Shown: positions 35,450 to 45,138, counted from the stretch's first letter. The stretch is 64,000 nt of DNA from Dysgonomonas sp. PH5-45 (GCF_029893235.1 NZ_JARXWE010000001.1:149443-213442), one strand, 5' to 3'. Translations and numbers: made by a program. The notes: generated by a model from the sequence alone, not told the origin.

Positions 35450-37435
35450 TCAATTGAGCTGAGGGTTATAGTTGCGGAACTCATTACCCTTTACTCTTTT
35501 GTTCGAATCGGGTGTTGCAGATTGTTTATTTTTCTTTGCATCCCGTTCCTCAAGTTCTTGTCTTTTGGTTTTCTTTTCTGTGGGTTTATTTTTTAGTATT
35601 TCGGTTGGCTTCTGTTGGTCTAACGGCAGGCTTTGGATGTTCCAAGGCTCTTCCATTCCGTGTTTCCAGTTGGCTTTTATCTCGAACGGTTTATTGTAAT
35701 AATATACCATTTCGGGTTGCAGGCCTTTCTCAAAATTTCCGGTATCCCACATCCCATTGTTGTTTTCGTCTATTATGATACGGGCATAATATGTACCGGG
35801 CAAAAGATTCTTAAAGAGCGCTCCTCCATCGCGTACATTCCGTTTACGGACAGGGGCATCGCTTTTGTCTAATAGTTCGATAAATGCCGGAGCATCTTTG
35901 TCTAACCCTGTTACGTCGATATATAATTGCCCATACTGGCTTAGTGGACGGACAGTAAACTCATAACTTTCGGGTTTATTCCAAAATCCGTCGTACGACC
36001 AAATATTGGCCGAATCGGCAACCAACTTGAATTTGTTTCCCGCTTCCAGTTTGGCTATTAATAAATATTTACGTGGGTTTAACGAGTCGGCCTCAATGTT
36101 GTAATCTATCTGTGTTTCAACCGAATCGACAACCGAGTATAATCTCATATTTTTATCGTCTGCAAAACCGGGGACAGGTTTCTCGAACTCTACCGATATA
36201 TTTTTATCAACATCGAATATCCCCGAAATGTTCGTTTTTATATTTAAGAAGGTGATTTCTTTATCCTTATCGTCATTCTCTTTTTTAGGTTTCCGGGTTT
36301 TATCCACAAAGTGCAGGGTGTCGGTCGTTGGGACGAGCTGGTTTAAGGAATCGGTTTTCGGGTATGTTATTTTGAACGACAGTGTGTCTATACCGGCTAC
36401 CGAAGCATCGGTTATCCAATAGGTAAGCGTATCGTTTTGTGGTGTTTTTTCCAAGAGAGCCCATTCTTTGTTTTTATCGAAGTTAAGAGGTTCTATCTGA
36501 GGCATAGCGGTTGGCGCACCAAAATATATTTTCAGTATGCTAGCCGATGGGCGTTCGTATTTTTGCAGGTATTGTCGTTTTATTCCTGAAGAGAAAGAAC
36601 GTAGAAGTATGTCGTCGGGCAGGAAGCGGGTGTAAGATACTTCCCGTATTTCCTCTATAAGTTTGGCTGAGTCGGTTATAGCTTTTACGTCTTGATTGTA
36701 TATTGTATCTAAACGGGTGGCGGGAGCAGTAAATGGAATGATGGTTGTGCCCAGAAAGGCGATATCCTCACTTGGGTTGTCGTACTTGTAATCGCGGTTT
36801 AAATCGTTCAAAGCATAAATCCTATATTCGCCTTCTGCAATTCCTCTGATTGCAAATTCTCCTTTATCGTTGGTGCGCGATATGCGGAGGAAACGGTTTT
36901 TCGTGAAAGCCGAGTCGTTCAGATTGGAGTGCAAACCAACATAAAATCCTTTTACCGGCTCTAAGTTTTCGGCCGCCAGAACTTTGCCCGAAACAACGAG
37001 CGAGTCCAATTTATCTCCCGTTGAGAATGAAAGGGAGAAGCTTTCCAGAGGATTACCTTCGTTATAATCGACTATGGCATCCGTAAAATCTATCGTATAA
37101 GTTGTATTAGGCAGCAGGGAGTCCCTGAGTTCTACCTTTACTTTGTTGCTGATGGCCTGTATTACAGGCATCTTGCTTTGTGGGGGAGTTATTATAACCT
37201 TTTCGTTGGGGTTTTCTACTTGCACCAGTTCGTCGAACTCGATAGTTATTTTCCCATTCGCAACATTTAGCGCATTAAACTGAGGGGAGCAACTTATAAC
37301 TTTGGGTGGGTCCAAATCGTAATCACCACCCGAAGGCGAGCCTATACTGGCACAAGAATAGAATGCCAGAAAAACAGATAGAAGGGAAGCGGTTTTCCCT
37401 AAAACATTAAAATACCAACTACGGGATAGGCTCAT
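35450..37435 (-). CDS. Ig-like domain lipoprotein
   Basis: A 661-residue lipoprotein with lipobox AFYSC (Cys28), followed by SPSGGDYDLDPPKVISCSP and a bacterial Ig-like (SbsA/Big_5 type) domain at about 45-140 (KITIEFDELVQVENPNEKV and TYTIDFTDAIVDYNEGN). A carboxypeptidase-regulatory-like domain follows at about 150-215 (KGEFAIRGIAEGEYRIYALN). The rest contains more beta domains, a second transthyretin-like segment near 560 and a Lys/Glu/Gln-rich tail. Found widely in Bacteroidota; probably an outer-membrane surface or envelope scaffold, but the role is not known. First gene of a three-gene minus-strand run. Confidence 0.85.
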   Translation of the reverse strand: MSLSRSWYFNVLGKTASLLSVFLAFYSCASIGSPSGGDYDLDPPKVISCSPQFNALNVANGKITIEFDELVQVENPNEKVIITPPQSKMPVIQAISNKVKVELRDSLLPNTTYTIDFTDAIVDYNEGNPLESFSLSFSTGDKLDSLVVSGKVLAAENLEPVKGFYVGLHSNLNDSAFTKNRFLRISRTNDKGEFAIRGIAEGEYRIYALNDLNRDYKYDNPSEDIAFLGTTIIPFTAPATRLDTIYNQDVKAITDSAKLIEEIREVSYTRFLPDDILLRSFSSGIKRQYLQKYERPSASILKIYFGAPTAMPQIEPLNFDKNKEWALLEKTPQNDTLTYWITDASVAGIDTLSFKITYPKTDSLNQLVPTTDTLHFVDKTRKPKKENDDKDKEITFLNIKTNISGIFDVDKNISVEFEKPVPGFADDKNMRLYSVVDSVETQIDYNIEADSLNPRKYLLIAKLEAGNKFKLVADSANIWSYDGFWNKPESYEFTVRPLSQYGQLYIDVTGLDKDAPAFIELLDKSDAPVRKRNVRDGGALFKNLLPGTYYARIIIDENNNGMWDTGNFEKGLQPEMVYYYNKPFEIKANWKHGMEEPWNIQSLPLDQQKPTEILKNKPTEKKTKRQELEERDAKKNKQSATPDSNKRVKGNEFRNYNPQLN

Positions 37436-37459
37436 AGCTATTCAGTTCGTTACTTGAGG

Positions 37460-37467
37460 CAAAAGTA
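37460..37467 (-). promoter_or_regulatory. -7 box of the Ig-like lipoprotein operon
   Basis: Minus-strand TACTTTTG, 24 bases before the start. Confidence 0.5.
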
Positions 37468-37499
37468 CGATGTTTTGCTACATATGCAGAATATGGATT

Positions 37500-37555
37500 C
37501 AAAAAATTAGTTAATCCTTTCTGTGCATCAAAAAAAGAATACACAGAAAGGATTA
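37500..37555 (-). terminator. Terminator of the IMP dehydrogenase gene
   Basis: Perfect 14 bp stem TAATCCTTTCTGTG (37512-37525) with CACAGAAAGGATTA (37542-37555), followed on the minus strand by a short T-run. Confidence 0.85.
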
Positions 37556-37582
37556 GTTGTATATTATTCCCAGTGGGGGGGG

Positions 37583-39070
37583 TTACTCTTTCAGTATCAC
37601 ATCGTGAGCACCGCCTTCAACGATACTTGTGGCCGAAACCAATGTGATTTTTGAGTTTTTCTGCAAATCGGGAATCGTGATTGTTCCGCAGCTGCACATG
37701 GTTGACCGTATTTTGCTCAAGGTACTGTTCAGGTTGTCTTTCATCTTTCCGGCATAAGGCACGTAACTGTCAACACCTTCTTCAAACTTCAGCGAATCGT
37801 TGCCTCCCGTGTCGTAGCGTTGCCAGTTTTTGGCACGGTTAGAACCCTCGCCCCAATATTCTTTCACGTAATTGTTGCCTACACGCAGCACCTTTGTGGG
37901 CGACTCGTCGAAGCGGGCAAAATAACGTCCCATCATCATAAAATCGGCTCCCATAGCCAGCGATAGCACCATATGGTAATCGTGAACCAATCCGCCATCG
38001 CTACAAATAGGGATATAATAACCTGTCTGGCGGGCATACTCGTCGCGGGCTTCGGCTACGTCAATCAGAGCGGTTGCCTGTCCGCGACCTATTCCTTTTT
38101 GTTCGCGAGTGATACAGATGGAACCACCGCCAATACCAACTTTTATGAAGTCGGCTCCGGCTTCGGCAAGGTAATCGAACCCGTCTTTGTCTACGATGTT
38201 GCCTGCTCCTACCAAAACACTGTTGCCGTATTGTTCTTTAATCCATTTTATGGTGTCGTATTGCCATTCCGAGAATCCATCCGAAGAGTCGATGCAAAGC
38301 ACGTCTACCCCGGCTTCTACAAGGGCGGGCACACGCTCTTTATAGTCGCGGGTGTTGATACCTGCCCCTACAAGCAGTTTTTTGTCGCTGCCAAGCATTT
38401 CGAGGGGATTTTCGCGATGGCCTTCGTGGTCTTTACGGAAAACAAAATATGCAAGGTTGCCTTCGTCGTCAACGATGGGCAGGGTGTTTAGTTTTTCTTT
38501 CCAGATAATCTGGTTGGCCTCCGAGAGGCTGATACCCAACTTGCCAACAATGAGTTTAGACTGTGGAGTCATAAAGTCCCGTATTTTTGTATCAAGAGGG
38601 TCTTTGTCGGCACGGTAATCGCGGCTGGTAACTATTCCTAACAGTTTTCCGTTCTGCTGCCCGTTATCGGTAATGCCTATCGTGGAATGGCCTGTTTTTC
38701 GTTTCAGTTCCACAACGTCGGCCAATGTGTGTTCGGGGGTCAGGTTAGAATCGCTCACCACGAATCCGGCTTTGAACTTTTTAACTTTGAGCACCATTTC
38801 CGCTTGGCTGGCAATAGGTTGCGAGCCAAAAATAAAAGACAAACCTCCGTTGCGAGCCAGTTCTATTGCCAATTCGGGCCCCGACACCGATTGCATGATA
38901 GCCGAAACGAAAGGGATATTGAGCGATATTTTAGGTTCTTCGCCGACTTTGTGTTTTACCAAAGGAGTTTTCAGATTTACATTTGCAGGTAAACACTCTC
39001 TGGTTGTTAAGCCAGGTATAAGGAGGTATTCTCCAAAAGTTCTGGAAACGTTATCTAAGTAGATTGCCAT
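37583..39070 (-). CDS. guaB: Inosine-5'-monophosphate dehydrogenase
   Basis: NAD-dependent IMP to XMP, the first committed step to GMP. The 495 residues form an (alpha/beta)8 barrel with an inserted CBS-domain pair at about 110-220 ([17 protein letters not shown] and [17 protein letters not shown]). The active-site loop [20 protein letters not shown] carries the catalytic Cys. The phosphate-binding [13 protein letters not shown] and [15 protein letters not shown] follow. MCSCGT near the C-terminus and the shorter N-terminus place it in the alternative IMPDH lineage seen in Bacteroidota. Single gene with its own terminator. Confidence 0.95.
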   Translation of the reverse strand: MAIYLDNVSRTFGEYLLIPGLTTRECLPANVNLKTPLVKHKVGEEPKISLNIPFVSAIMQSVSGPELAIELARNGGLSFIFGSQPIASQAEMVLKVKKFKAGFVVSDSNLTPEHTLADVVELKRKTGHSTIGITDNGQQNGKLLGIVTSRDYRADKDPLDTKIRDFMTPQSKLIVGKLGISLSEANQIIWKEKLNTLPIVDDEGNLAYFVFRKDHEGHRENPLEMLGSDKKLLVGAGINTRDYKERVPALVEAGVDVLCIDSSDGFSEWQYDTIKWIKEQYGNSVLVGAGNIVDKDGFDYLAEAGADFIKVGIGGGSICITREQKGIGRGQATALIDVAEARDEYARQTGYYIPICSDGGLVHDYHMVLSLAMGADFMMMGRYFARFDESPTKVLRVGNNYVKEYWGEGSNRAKNWQRYDTGGNDSLKFEEGVDSYVPYAGKMKDNLNSTLSKIRSTMCSCGTITIPDLQKNSKITLVSATSIVEGGAHDVILKE

Positions 39071-39113
39071 AAGCTAAAAAGTCTTTTATCGTTGAGAAAT
39101 AGGAATAATTGAG

Positions 39114-39121
39114 CAAAATTA
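39114..39121 (-). promoter_or_regulatory. -7 box of guaB promoter
   Basis: Minus-strand TAATTTTG, 43 bases before the start. Confidence 0.45.
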
Positions 39122-39255
39122 GTAATTTCATTCCGTATTCTGTTTGCCTGCGTTCAAATTTTAACAAGATTATAGGCTAATATTTATGTTATGGGAAATA
39201 ATCCTAATTTTGAATTCGCCTAAATTGTCTTTTCATTTTATAAAATACGATAACC

Positions 39256-39286
39256 AACAAAGCCGAAATTGAATTTCGGCTTTGTT
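39256..39286. terminator. Hairpin after the Lrp/AsnC gene
   Basis: Perfect 15 bp stem AACAAAGCCGAAATT with AATTTCGGCTTTGTT around a single base. It lies 42 bases beyond the regulator stop. There is no strong T-run; the sequence may fold as a cruciform or a terminator. Confidence 0.6.
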
Positions 39287-39328
39287 AGTTGATTCATTAT
39301 AGTTATCTAACTAAATAGATATATGATT

Positions 39329-39793
39329 TTATTCGGGTCTTGATATTGGTATTTGTCGTTTAACACCTTGGCTCAACGAAATCATTGTTTCGGTTGCAAC
39401 AACTCCGGGTATTTCCTGAATTTTGTTATTCAACAAATCCATAAGATGCTCGTTGTCGCGAGCATACAGCTTAACCAAAATAGTGTACGGACCTGTTGTA
39501 AAGTGCGATTCAACTATCTCCGGTATTTTATCCAACTCCGGAATCACAGTTTTATACATCGACCCTTTTTCAAGCTTAACCCCTATGTATGTGCATGTAT
39601 TATACCCCAAAACCTTAGGGTTGATAATATAACCCGAGCCCACTATTACGTTCATCTCGATCATTCTCTGCACACGTTGATGAATAGCCGCCCTAGATAC
39701 CCCGCACTCCAACGCCACGTCCTTAAATGGGATACGGGCATTCTGAGATATTATTTCAAGGATTTTCTTATCTAGTTTATCTATTTTATCCAT
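39329..39793 (-). CDS. Lrp/AsnC-family transcriptional regulator
   Basis: A 154-residue leucine-responsive-type regulator: an N-terminal winged HTH (LDKKILEIISQNARIPFKDV and ECGVSRAAIHQRVQRM, about 6-45) and a C-terminal RAM ligand-binding domain (TYIGVKLEKGS, then VVESHFTTGPYTILVKLYA and VATETMISLSQ). It usually forms octamers and senses amino acids. A -7 box lies at 39824-39831. Its target cannot be told from the neighbours. Confidence 0.93.
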   Translation of the reverse strand: MDKIDKLDKKILEIISQNARIPFKDVALECGVSRAAIHQRVQRMIEMNVIVGSGYIINPKVLGYNTCTYIGVKLEKGSMYKTVIPELDKIPEIVESHFTTGPYTILVKLYARDNEHLMDLLNNKIQEIPGVVATETMISLSQGVKRQIPISRPE

Positions 39794-39823
39794 AATTTTT
39801 GCTTTTTAATATTATTTTGAAAC

Positions 39824-39831
39824 CAAAAATA
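39824..39831 (-). promoter_or_regulatory. -7 box of the Lrp/AsnC gene
   Basis: Minus-strand TATTTTTG, 30 bases before the start. Confidence 0.45.
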
Positions 39832-39927
39832 ATACTTTTTTTGTAACAATCTTTCTTTTTGACAAAAAAAGAAATCATTTAAATCATTTATATCTCTATA
39901 AATACTTTTTCAGGTATAGGTGTCCAT

Positions 39928-39966
39928 TAAAAAAACAGACCGGAGTAGTTCCCCGATCTGTTTATA
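39928..39966 (-). terminator. Terminator of the tandem FKBP genes
   Basis: Stem AAACAGACCGG with CCGATCTGTTT (one mismatch), followed on the minus strand by seven T. Located 17 bases after the stop at 39983. Confidence 0.8.
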
Positions 39967-39982
39967 TGCCAATCTTTTTTAT

Positions 39983-41017
39983 TTATTGTTCTATGTTCAA
40001 CAGCTCTATTTCAAAAATAAGTGTCGAAAATGGCTTAATCATCTCTCCGGCTCCACCACTGCCATAGGCAAGGTTTTGTGGAATGAAAACCATCCATTTT
40101 GACCCTACGGGCATTTGTTGCAAGATTTCCGTCCAGCCCGGGATTACCTGATTTACAGGGAATATTGCAGGTTTTCCGGATTCAAAACTACTTTCAAAAA
40201 CAGTACCATCGATCAATGATCCTTTATAATTAACTTTCACGACATTCGTAGCGGTTGGTTTTTCGCCCTTGCCGGCAGTAATAACTTTATATTGTACTCC
40301 GCTGGGAAGGGTTTTAACACCGTCTTTCGTTTTATTTTCTTCCAAGAATTTTTCTCCGGCAGCTTTATTTTCTCCATACTGGGCAAGCAACGCTTCTTCT
40401 TGTTGCTGTTGAGATGCTTTTTCAGACTCTTTTGCCTTATCTTGCAAATCGTTCATTTTAGCTTGGAAAATAGCTTGAGGATTTTCCATTGCCAATTTTT
40501 TACCGTCTACAGATGCAAAGAAACCCGAAAGGAAAGCTTTTTTATTCAACTTTTGCTTATCGTCATCGGCAAATAGTTGTTTTTCTGTTCCCTCCATCAT
40601 TTGGGCAATCTGTATACCGACAGACAAGCCTGCCTTATAAGAATTGTTATCTGATTTACTAAATACTTCGCTCAAACCTTTTTTGAAGTCGGCAAGGTTC
40701 TTTTTGTTGGCAGAAACTACCGAGTCGAGTCTGAATTTAAAGTCTTTTTCGAGTTCCGCTTTTTTAGTAGCGTCCTTCTCAGCTTCAATCATTGACTGAT
40801 GAATCATTTTCAGCATGGCTGTATCGGCCAAAACTCCCAATTGCTGAAGATATTCGGTCAATCCTTGAGTTACGCTAACACCCATCGCGTAAGAAAGGGT
40901 ATCTACGTCTGTTTTCAAAGATGCGTTTCCTGCACTTGAACCATCTGAATTACATGAAGTAAATGCCGCACCAAGCGCAACAACGGCACTTAATGCTAAT
41001 ACTTGAATTTTTTTCAT
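39983..41017 (-). CDS. FKBP-type peptidyl-prolyl isomerase lipoprotein
   Basis: A 344-residue envelope lipoprotein with lipobox AAFTSC (Cys at about 22). It has the FKBP_N helical dimerisation region (DTLSYAMGVSVTQGLTEYL onward, about 38-235) with a Gln-rich coiled coil, and a C-terminal FKBP domain (VVKVNYKGSLIDGTVFESS, VIPGWTEILQQMPVGSKW and TLIFEIELLNI). It resembles FkpA/Mip chaperones but is lipid-anchored. It follows a second FKBP gene by 20 bases on the same strand. Confidence 0.93.
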   Translation of the reverse strand: MKKIQVLALSAVVALGAAFTSCNSDGSSAGNASLKTDVDTLSYAMGVSVTQGLTEYLQQLGVLADTAMLKMIHQSMIEAEKDATKKAELEKDFKFRLDSVVSANKKNLADFKKGLSEVFSKSDNNSYKAGLSVGIQIAQMMEGTEKQLFADDDKQKLNKKAFLSGFFASVDGKKLAMENPQAIFQAKMNDLQDKAKESEKASQQQQEEALLAQYGENKAAGEKFLEENKTKDGVKTLPSGVQYKVITAGKGEKPTATNVVKVNYKGSLIDGTVFESSFESGKPAIFPVNQVIPGWTEILQQMPVGSKWMVFIPQNLAYGSGGAGEMIKPFSTLIFEIELLNIEQ

Positions 41018-41037
41018 GGATTTTTATATGTTTTAAG

Positions 41038-41622
41038 TTATTCTATCCCTAACAATTCTACATCAAAAATAAGAGTTGAGTTCGGTTCTATGGCTTGCCC
41101 TGCTCCCGACTCTCCGTAAGCCAGGTTAGAAGGAATAAACAATCTCCATTTAGAGCCAACAGGCATCAACTGTAAAGCCTCAACCCATCCGGGTATAACC
41201 TGATTGACGCCGAATGTGGCAGGTGTACCACGTTGAACACTACTGTCGAAAACTGTTCCGTTAATCAGCGTTCCGTGATAGTGGCATTTTACCTGGTCGG
41301 TTGCCGTTGGAATCTTTCCATCGCCTTTCACCAATATCTCATATTGGAGTCCGCTTGGCAGAGTCACTACACCGGCTTTATTTTTATTTATTTCTAAAAA
41401 TTCTTTTCCGGCTTTCAGATTATTTTCGAGCTTTTCTTCCTGAAGTTTTGTAAAGAATTCGTTCATTATGTTCTTTGCTTCGTCGTACGACATATCAAGA
41501 GTTTTTTCGCCCATAACATCTTCTATCGCTTTCGAGAATGATGCTACGTCCAAATCCTTGATACCTGTGTTAAGAAAATTATTGGCGATACTCAATCCCA
41601 ATGCGTAACTAATTTTATCCAT
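41038..41622 (-). CDS. FKBP-type peptidyl-prolyl isomerase without signal peptide
   Basis: A 194-residue protein that starts directly in the FKBP_N dimerisation domain (MDKISYALGLSIANNFLN), with no signal sequence, so it is predicted cytoplasmic. The FKBP domain covers about 85-194 (VKCHYHGTLINGTVFDSS, VIPGWVEALQLMPVGSKW and LIFDVELLGIE). A -7 box at 41687-41694 and a hairpin at the very 5' end of the mRNA (41660-41680) precede it. With its lipoprotein neighbour it makes a two-gene cytosol/envelope FKBP pair. Confidence 0.92.
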   Translation of the reverse strand: MDKISYALGLSIANNFLNTGIKDLDVASFSKAIEDVMGEKTLDMSYDEAKNIMNEFFTKLQEEKLENNLKAGKEFLEINKNKAGVVTLPSGLQYEILVKGDGKIPTATDQVKCHYHGTLINGTVFDSSVQRGTPATFGVNQVIPGWVEALQLMPVGSKWRLFIPSNLAYGESGAGQAIEPNSTLIFDVELLGIE

Positions 41623-41659
41623 AAAATAATCTAAATAATTTGGTTTTCTTTATTTTGGC

Positions 41660-41694
41660 TTGCACATAAGGTATGTGCAAAACGCACAAAAGTA
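41660..41694 (-). promoter_or_regulatory. FKBP promoter -7 box with 5' leader hairpin
   Basis: Minus-strand TACTTTTG at 41687-41694, then a perfect 8 bp inverted repeat TTGCACAT / ATGTGCAA (41660-41667 with 41673-41680) that would form at the first bases of the transcript. Confidence 0.45.
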
Positions 41695-41738
41695 ATTCTT
41701 TTAAAAGAAACTTCTTACTTTTTTATTTATAAAAATGC

Positions 41739-43286
41739 CTATTTCGTTTCAATTAGCTTGTATAAACTGTAAAGGCTATTGTCTTCGTGGAAAGTTGCCA
41801 CTTCTCTGTATTTTTCATTAAACTCTGGAAGTGCCAAAAAATAGTCGGAATAAATGAACTGACTGCACATCACTATATAACGGGGCTTACCTTCTTGCAC
41901 ATACCGAACTTGTGAATCGCATATAAGAGGAAAAGCCTCATATCTTATATTAGGATAGAAAAAATACTTTACATCGGGCACAACGTTCGCTTTGGTAAAC
42001 ACGCCCATCCCCCGGTCTAAGCCCAACGAAAGTAAAGTGGACTGAGAGTCTTTTTTCAGTATATCTGAAAATTTGGTTTCCACAGTTTGGGGTTCTGTCT
42101 GTCGGGTTAACACCTCAATCGATTCGCCAAAAAACTGTTTTTGAGCGCAGCCTATGCCTAAGCCAAGCAATGCAAAAAGCCCATAGTATATTTTCTGTTT
42201 TGCCTGCCCCAGATAGTGCTGCAAAAAATAAAGTAAAATCACATAGCCAAGAAACGGAAAAACAGCCAGCGATATGTAGTAATACTCCATTATGACAGGT
42301 GTCATAAAAACCACGGCCGAAAATACCAGATAAGTAAGCCCCACCCCTAAGCGGGCATAAATATTCCTCACGAAAAACGGCGTCAGGCAAAACACCAACA
42401 TTCCAAGCAAGGCAACACCAAAGAAAAGAGGCGCATGGGCAATGCTCTTAGCAAAACGGGCAGCAACTCCCAATACGAAATCTATATCAAGCAAATTTAC
42501 ATCCTTTCCCGAATATCGCATATTAAACGTAAAGTAGCCATCCATAAAATCATTCAACGCCGAATTAATATGGAAGTAAGCAACAAACGGCAAAGCCACC
42601 ACACAGAAACCGCATAAAAATACAGCGATACTTTTCAGTATATCGGCATATTGTTTTTTCTGTAACTGGCTAAAGAATATGGCAAGTAAAAGAAAGAATA
42701 GAAAAACCGCCAGATTGAACTTTATGAAGAATATAAAGGCAAATATTACACCTTGCGCCAACATGTGCCACAAGGAAGGTTTTGCCGAGTCTTTCTGTAT
42801 GAAATAGCGGAAAAACAGGTATAGGCCAAGCATCTGCGCCATCAGAACGAATTCTTCGGCTGCACCTCCCCATCCACTATACCATAAGGTTAGTAATGAA
42901 AATATGACAGATGCCCCAAACGCCCATGTTTTTTTCAGAAAAAACAATGCTATCAGATAAGTCGAGGCTCCACCTATAAAAAAGAATAGGACTTCTATTA
43001 TATAAACACCCCAAAAAGCAGTATTACTTATCAGATAACCAATACCATAAATCAGAAAGATGAGAGGTCCTTTATGATCGAACAAATCGCGGTATGGCAA
43101 CAACCCATTCATCCATCCTTTACCTATTGTGAAATATACATTTATGTCCGACCACGCATTAAAATCGTAAAGTGGCGACATCCGCGAACACAAAAAGAGC
43201 AGCAGGGCGTTATACACAAACAGACACAAAAAAATGCCTTTTTCCGATAATATCTGTTCCCTGAACGAAATACCCTTTTGTGCCAT
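41739..43286 (-). CDS. GT-C-type membrane glycosyltransferase, GT39-like
   Basis: A 515-residue multi-spanning protein with about 11-12 membrane helices and a soluble C-terminal domain from about 390. The first loop carries acidic residues typical of GT-C enzymes (SPLYDFNAWSDINVYF), then LPYRDLFDHKGPLIFLIYG as in GT39/ArnT-like and teichoic-acid-glycosylation-type proteins. It would transfer sugar from a polyprenyl-phosphate donor on the periplasmic face. Donor and acceptor are unknown. It stands alone between the FKBP pair and panB. Confidence 0.75.
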   Translation of the reverse strand: MAQKGISFREQILSEKGIFLCLFVYNALLLFLCSRMSPLYDFNAWSDINVYFTIGKGWMNGLLPYRDLFDHKGPLIFLIYGIGYLISNTAFWGVYIIEVLFFFIGGASTYLIALFFLKKTWAFGASVIFSLLTLWYSGWGGAAEEFVLMAQMLGLYLFFRYFIQKDSAKPSLWHMLAQGVIFAFIFFIKFNLAVFLFFLLLAIFFSQLQKKQYADILKSIAVFLCGFCVVALPFVAYFHINSALNDFMDGYFTFNMRYSGKDVNLLDIDFVLGVAARFAKSIAHAPLFFGVALLGMLVFCLTPFFVRNIYARLGVGLTYLVFSAVVFMTPVIMEYYYISLAVFPFLGYVILLYFLQHYLGQAKQKIYYGLFALLGLGIGCAQKQFFGESIEVLTRQTEPQTVETKFSDILKKDSQSTLLSLGLDRGMGVFTKANVVPDVKYFFYPNIRYEAFPLICDSQVRYVQEGKPRYIVMCSQFIYSDYFLALPEFNEKYREVATFHEDNSLYSLYKLIETK

Positions 43287-43494
43287 TATGCAATAATATT
43301 ATCTTGTGTATTTATATTTATTCAAAAAATCTAATAACCTTTGTGTTGTTCGCATCAATTTAGTTTTTCACATAAAACAATCACAAAGGTATAAAATAAA
43401 CTGGTTCATAAACCGAGATAACCTGATCAAAATTGCAAGGCAATTACACTATTGTTTATCTTTAATTTTAAAATACACTACAAGTATAATTTAT

Positions 43495-43502
43495 TACCTT
43501 TG
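43495..43502 (+). promoter_or_regulatory. -7 box of panB promoter
   Basis: TACCTTTG, 31 bases before the ATG at 43534; it excludes the far upstream in-frame ATG at 43306. Confidence 0.5.
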
Positions 43503-43533
43503 TCCGGTATCAACGAAAAAGGATAAAACGTTT

Positions 43534-44352
43534 ATGTCAACATACACAGAGGATACAAGAAAAGTTACTACCCATCGGTTGGGTGAGATGAAACAACGAG
43601 GCGAAAAAATCAGTATGCTTACCGCATACGATTATTCTATGGCTTCTATCATAGACCAAGCAGGAATGGATGCCATTCTGGTTGGCGATTCAGCCTCGAA
43701 TGTCATGGTGGGCAATACCACCACGTTACCGATGACCGTAGACCAAATGATTTATCACGGCCGATCGGTAGTGAATGCCGTTAAACGGGCACTTGTAATA
43801 GTTGATATGCCTTTCGGTTCGTGTTCGGGAGATCCGTTGAAATCGCTCGAAGCTGCTATCCGCATAATGAAAGAAACAGGTGCGGATGCCTTAAAAATTG
43901 AAGGGGGAGAAGAAATAATTGAAGATATCCGCAAAATTATCGGTGCAGGTATTCCCGTGATGGGACATTTAGGGTTGATGCCACAATCTATCAATAAATA
44001 TGGCACCTACAATGTGCGGGGCAAAGACGAAGGCGAAGCAAAAAAGCTGGCCAACGACGCCCGCCTTCTTCAAGAAGTTGGCTGTTTCGGTATAGTATTG
44101 GAAAAAATCCCCGCCCAACTTGCCGAAAGCATCGCAAAGGACTTGTATATCCCCATAATCGGAATAGGTGCGGGAGGCGGTGTTGACGGGCAAGTACTTG
44201 TTGTTCACGACATGTTGGGTATCAATAAAGACTTCTCGCCAAAGTTCTTGCGCCGTTACGCAGACTTGCACACAGTCATTACGGGTGCTGTACAGAAGTA
44301 TATAGATGACGTTAAGACACAAGATTTTCCGAGTAAAAAAGAAAGTTATTAA
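43534..44352 (+). CDS. panB: 3-methyl-2-oxobutanoate hydroxymethyltransferase
   Basis: First step of pantothenate (CoA) synthesis: adds hydroxymethyl from methylene-THF to 2-oxoisovalerate. The start at 43534 ([20 protein letters not shown]) fits the family and the -7 box; the longer frame to 43306 is intergenic. The 272 residues have the metal-site [28 protein letters not shown] [30 protein letters not shown] and the C-terminal [19 protein letters not shown]. No panC or panD is nearby. Confidence 0.97.
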   Translation: MSTYTEDTRKVTTHRLGEMKQRGEKISMLTAYDYSMASIIDQAGMDAILVGDSASNVMVGNTTTLPMTVDQMIYHGRSVVNAVKRALVIVDMPFGSCSGDPLKSLEAAIRIMKETGADALKIEGGEEIIEDIRKIIGAGIPVMGHLGLMPQSINKYGTYNVRGKDEGEAKKLANDARLLQEVGCFGIVLEKIPAQLAESIAKDLYIPIIGIGAGGGVDGQVLVVHDMLGINKDFSPKFLRRYADLHTVITGAVQKYIDDVKTQDFPSKKESY

Positions 44353-44358
44353 ACCCCA

Positions 44359-44399
44359 GTTTTACCCTATCTAATCCTTATGGTAAAACAGGATTTTAT
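44359..44399 (+). terminator. Probable terminator of panB
   Basis: Stem GTTTTACC (44359-44366) with GGTAAAAC (44382-44389), extended by CC/GG beyond a mismatch, then a T-rich stretch. Confidence 0.5.
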
Positions 44400-44401
44400 T
44401 C

Positions 44402-44409
44402 TATTTTTG
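44402..44409 (+). promoter_or_regulatory. -7 box upstream of the methyltransferase gene
   Basis: TATTTTTG, 36 bases before the ATG at 44446; no clear -33. Confidence 0.4.
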
Positions 44410-44445
44410 CGAACAAATCAAAATCATGTTCCCAAATAAAGTTGT

Positions 44446-45132
44446 ATGGTAAAGGTATACCGTTTATCGAAAGTAGGACTCAGAGTTGTATACAAAATAC
44501 GCCACAGAGGAGGACATGGCGTTCACTCTCCTTTTGCATATTCTCTGATAACCAATGCCATAAACGAAAAAAAATGGTTCTATGCTTACGAAGACGTACC
44601 TCTTTATTTACAGGAATGCAAAGCTACAATAAAAAACAAAGGAATAAAGTATAACCGTCTGGTTTTTCGGCTCATCAATTATTTTAATGCAAAAAATATT
44701 TTGGAGATAGGCTCTGGTACCGGTCTCACCACATTGTATGCAACAGCCCCTTCAAGTCTGATTAAATGTACCTGTGTTGAATCGTCCAAGAAAAGATACA
44801 CCAAGGCTCAGCAATTGTACAGCGGTTGGAACAGAGATATTAATTTGCACACATCTCAATTACCAAAAATAGATGAAAAACAAGATTGTGTGATTATAGA
44901 CTTAAAGAATAATCCTCTCACTTTCGATGCCTTTGTTTTACATTTGTTTCCACTGTGTCACGAAAAATCTTTCATAATTATCAAGAATATCCGAACAAAG
45001 AAGCAGTATCAAGCGTTATGGAAGAAATTAAAGCAGACTGAAGACGTAAGGGTATCGTTCGATTTGTTCAACATTGGAATCTTATTCTTCGACAAAAAAT
45101 TTTATAAACGAAATTATCGCCTTAATTTTTAA
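44446..45132 (+). CDS. Class I SAM-dependent methyltransferase, HGVHSPF type
   Basis: A 228-residue protein with SAM motif I NILEIGSGTGLTTLYA (about 84-99), acidic motif II CTCVESSKKRYTKA and a motif IV-like DCVIIDLKNNP. The N-terminus carries RHRGGHGVHSPFAYSLI (about 19-35), a highly conserved segment of a Bacteroidota group of O-methyltransferase-like proteins whose substrate is not known. No membrane segment. The stop is six bases before the adenosyltransferase gene, so the two are likely co-transcribed. Confidence 0.85.
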   Translation: MVKVYRLSKVGLRVVYKIRHRGGHGVHSPFAYSLITNAINEKKWFYAYEDVPLYLQECKATIKNKGIKYNRLVFRLINYFNAKNILEIGSGTGLTTLYATAPSSLIKCTCVESSKKRYTKAQQLYSGWNRDINLHTSQLPKIDEKQDCVIIDLKNNPLTFDAFVLHLFPLCHEKSFIIIKNIRTKKQYQALWKKLKQTEDVRVSFDLFNIGILFFDKKFYKRNYRLNF

Positions 45133-45138
45133 TCTGAT

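Noticed and set aside
39854..39873. Apparent inverted repeat of T-rich and A-rich runs upstream of the Lrp/AsnC gene
   Set aside because: Homopolymer-like sequence forms such pairings by chance; no other support.
43306..43533. Upstream in-frame extension of panB
   Set aside because: The 76 extra residues are Lys/Ile/Asn-rich like intergenic DNA, and the -7 box at 43495-43502 lies inside them.
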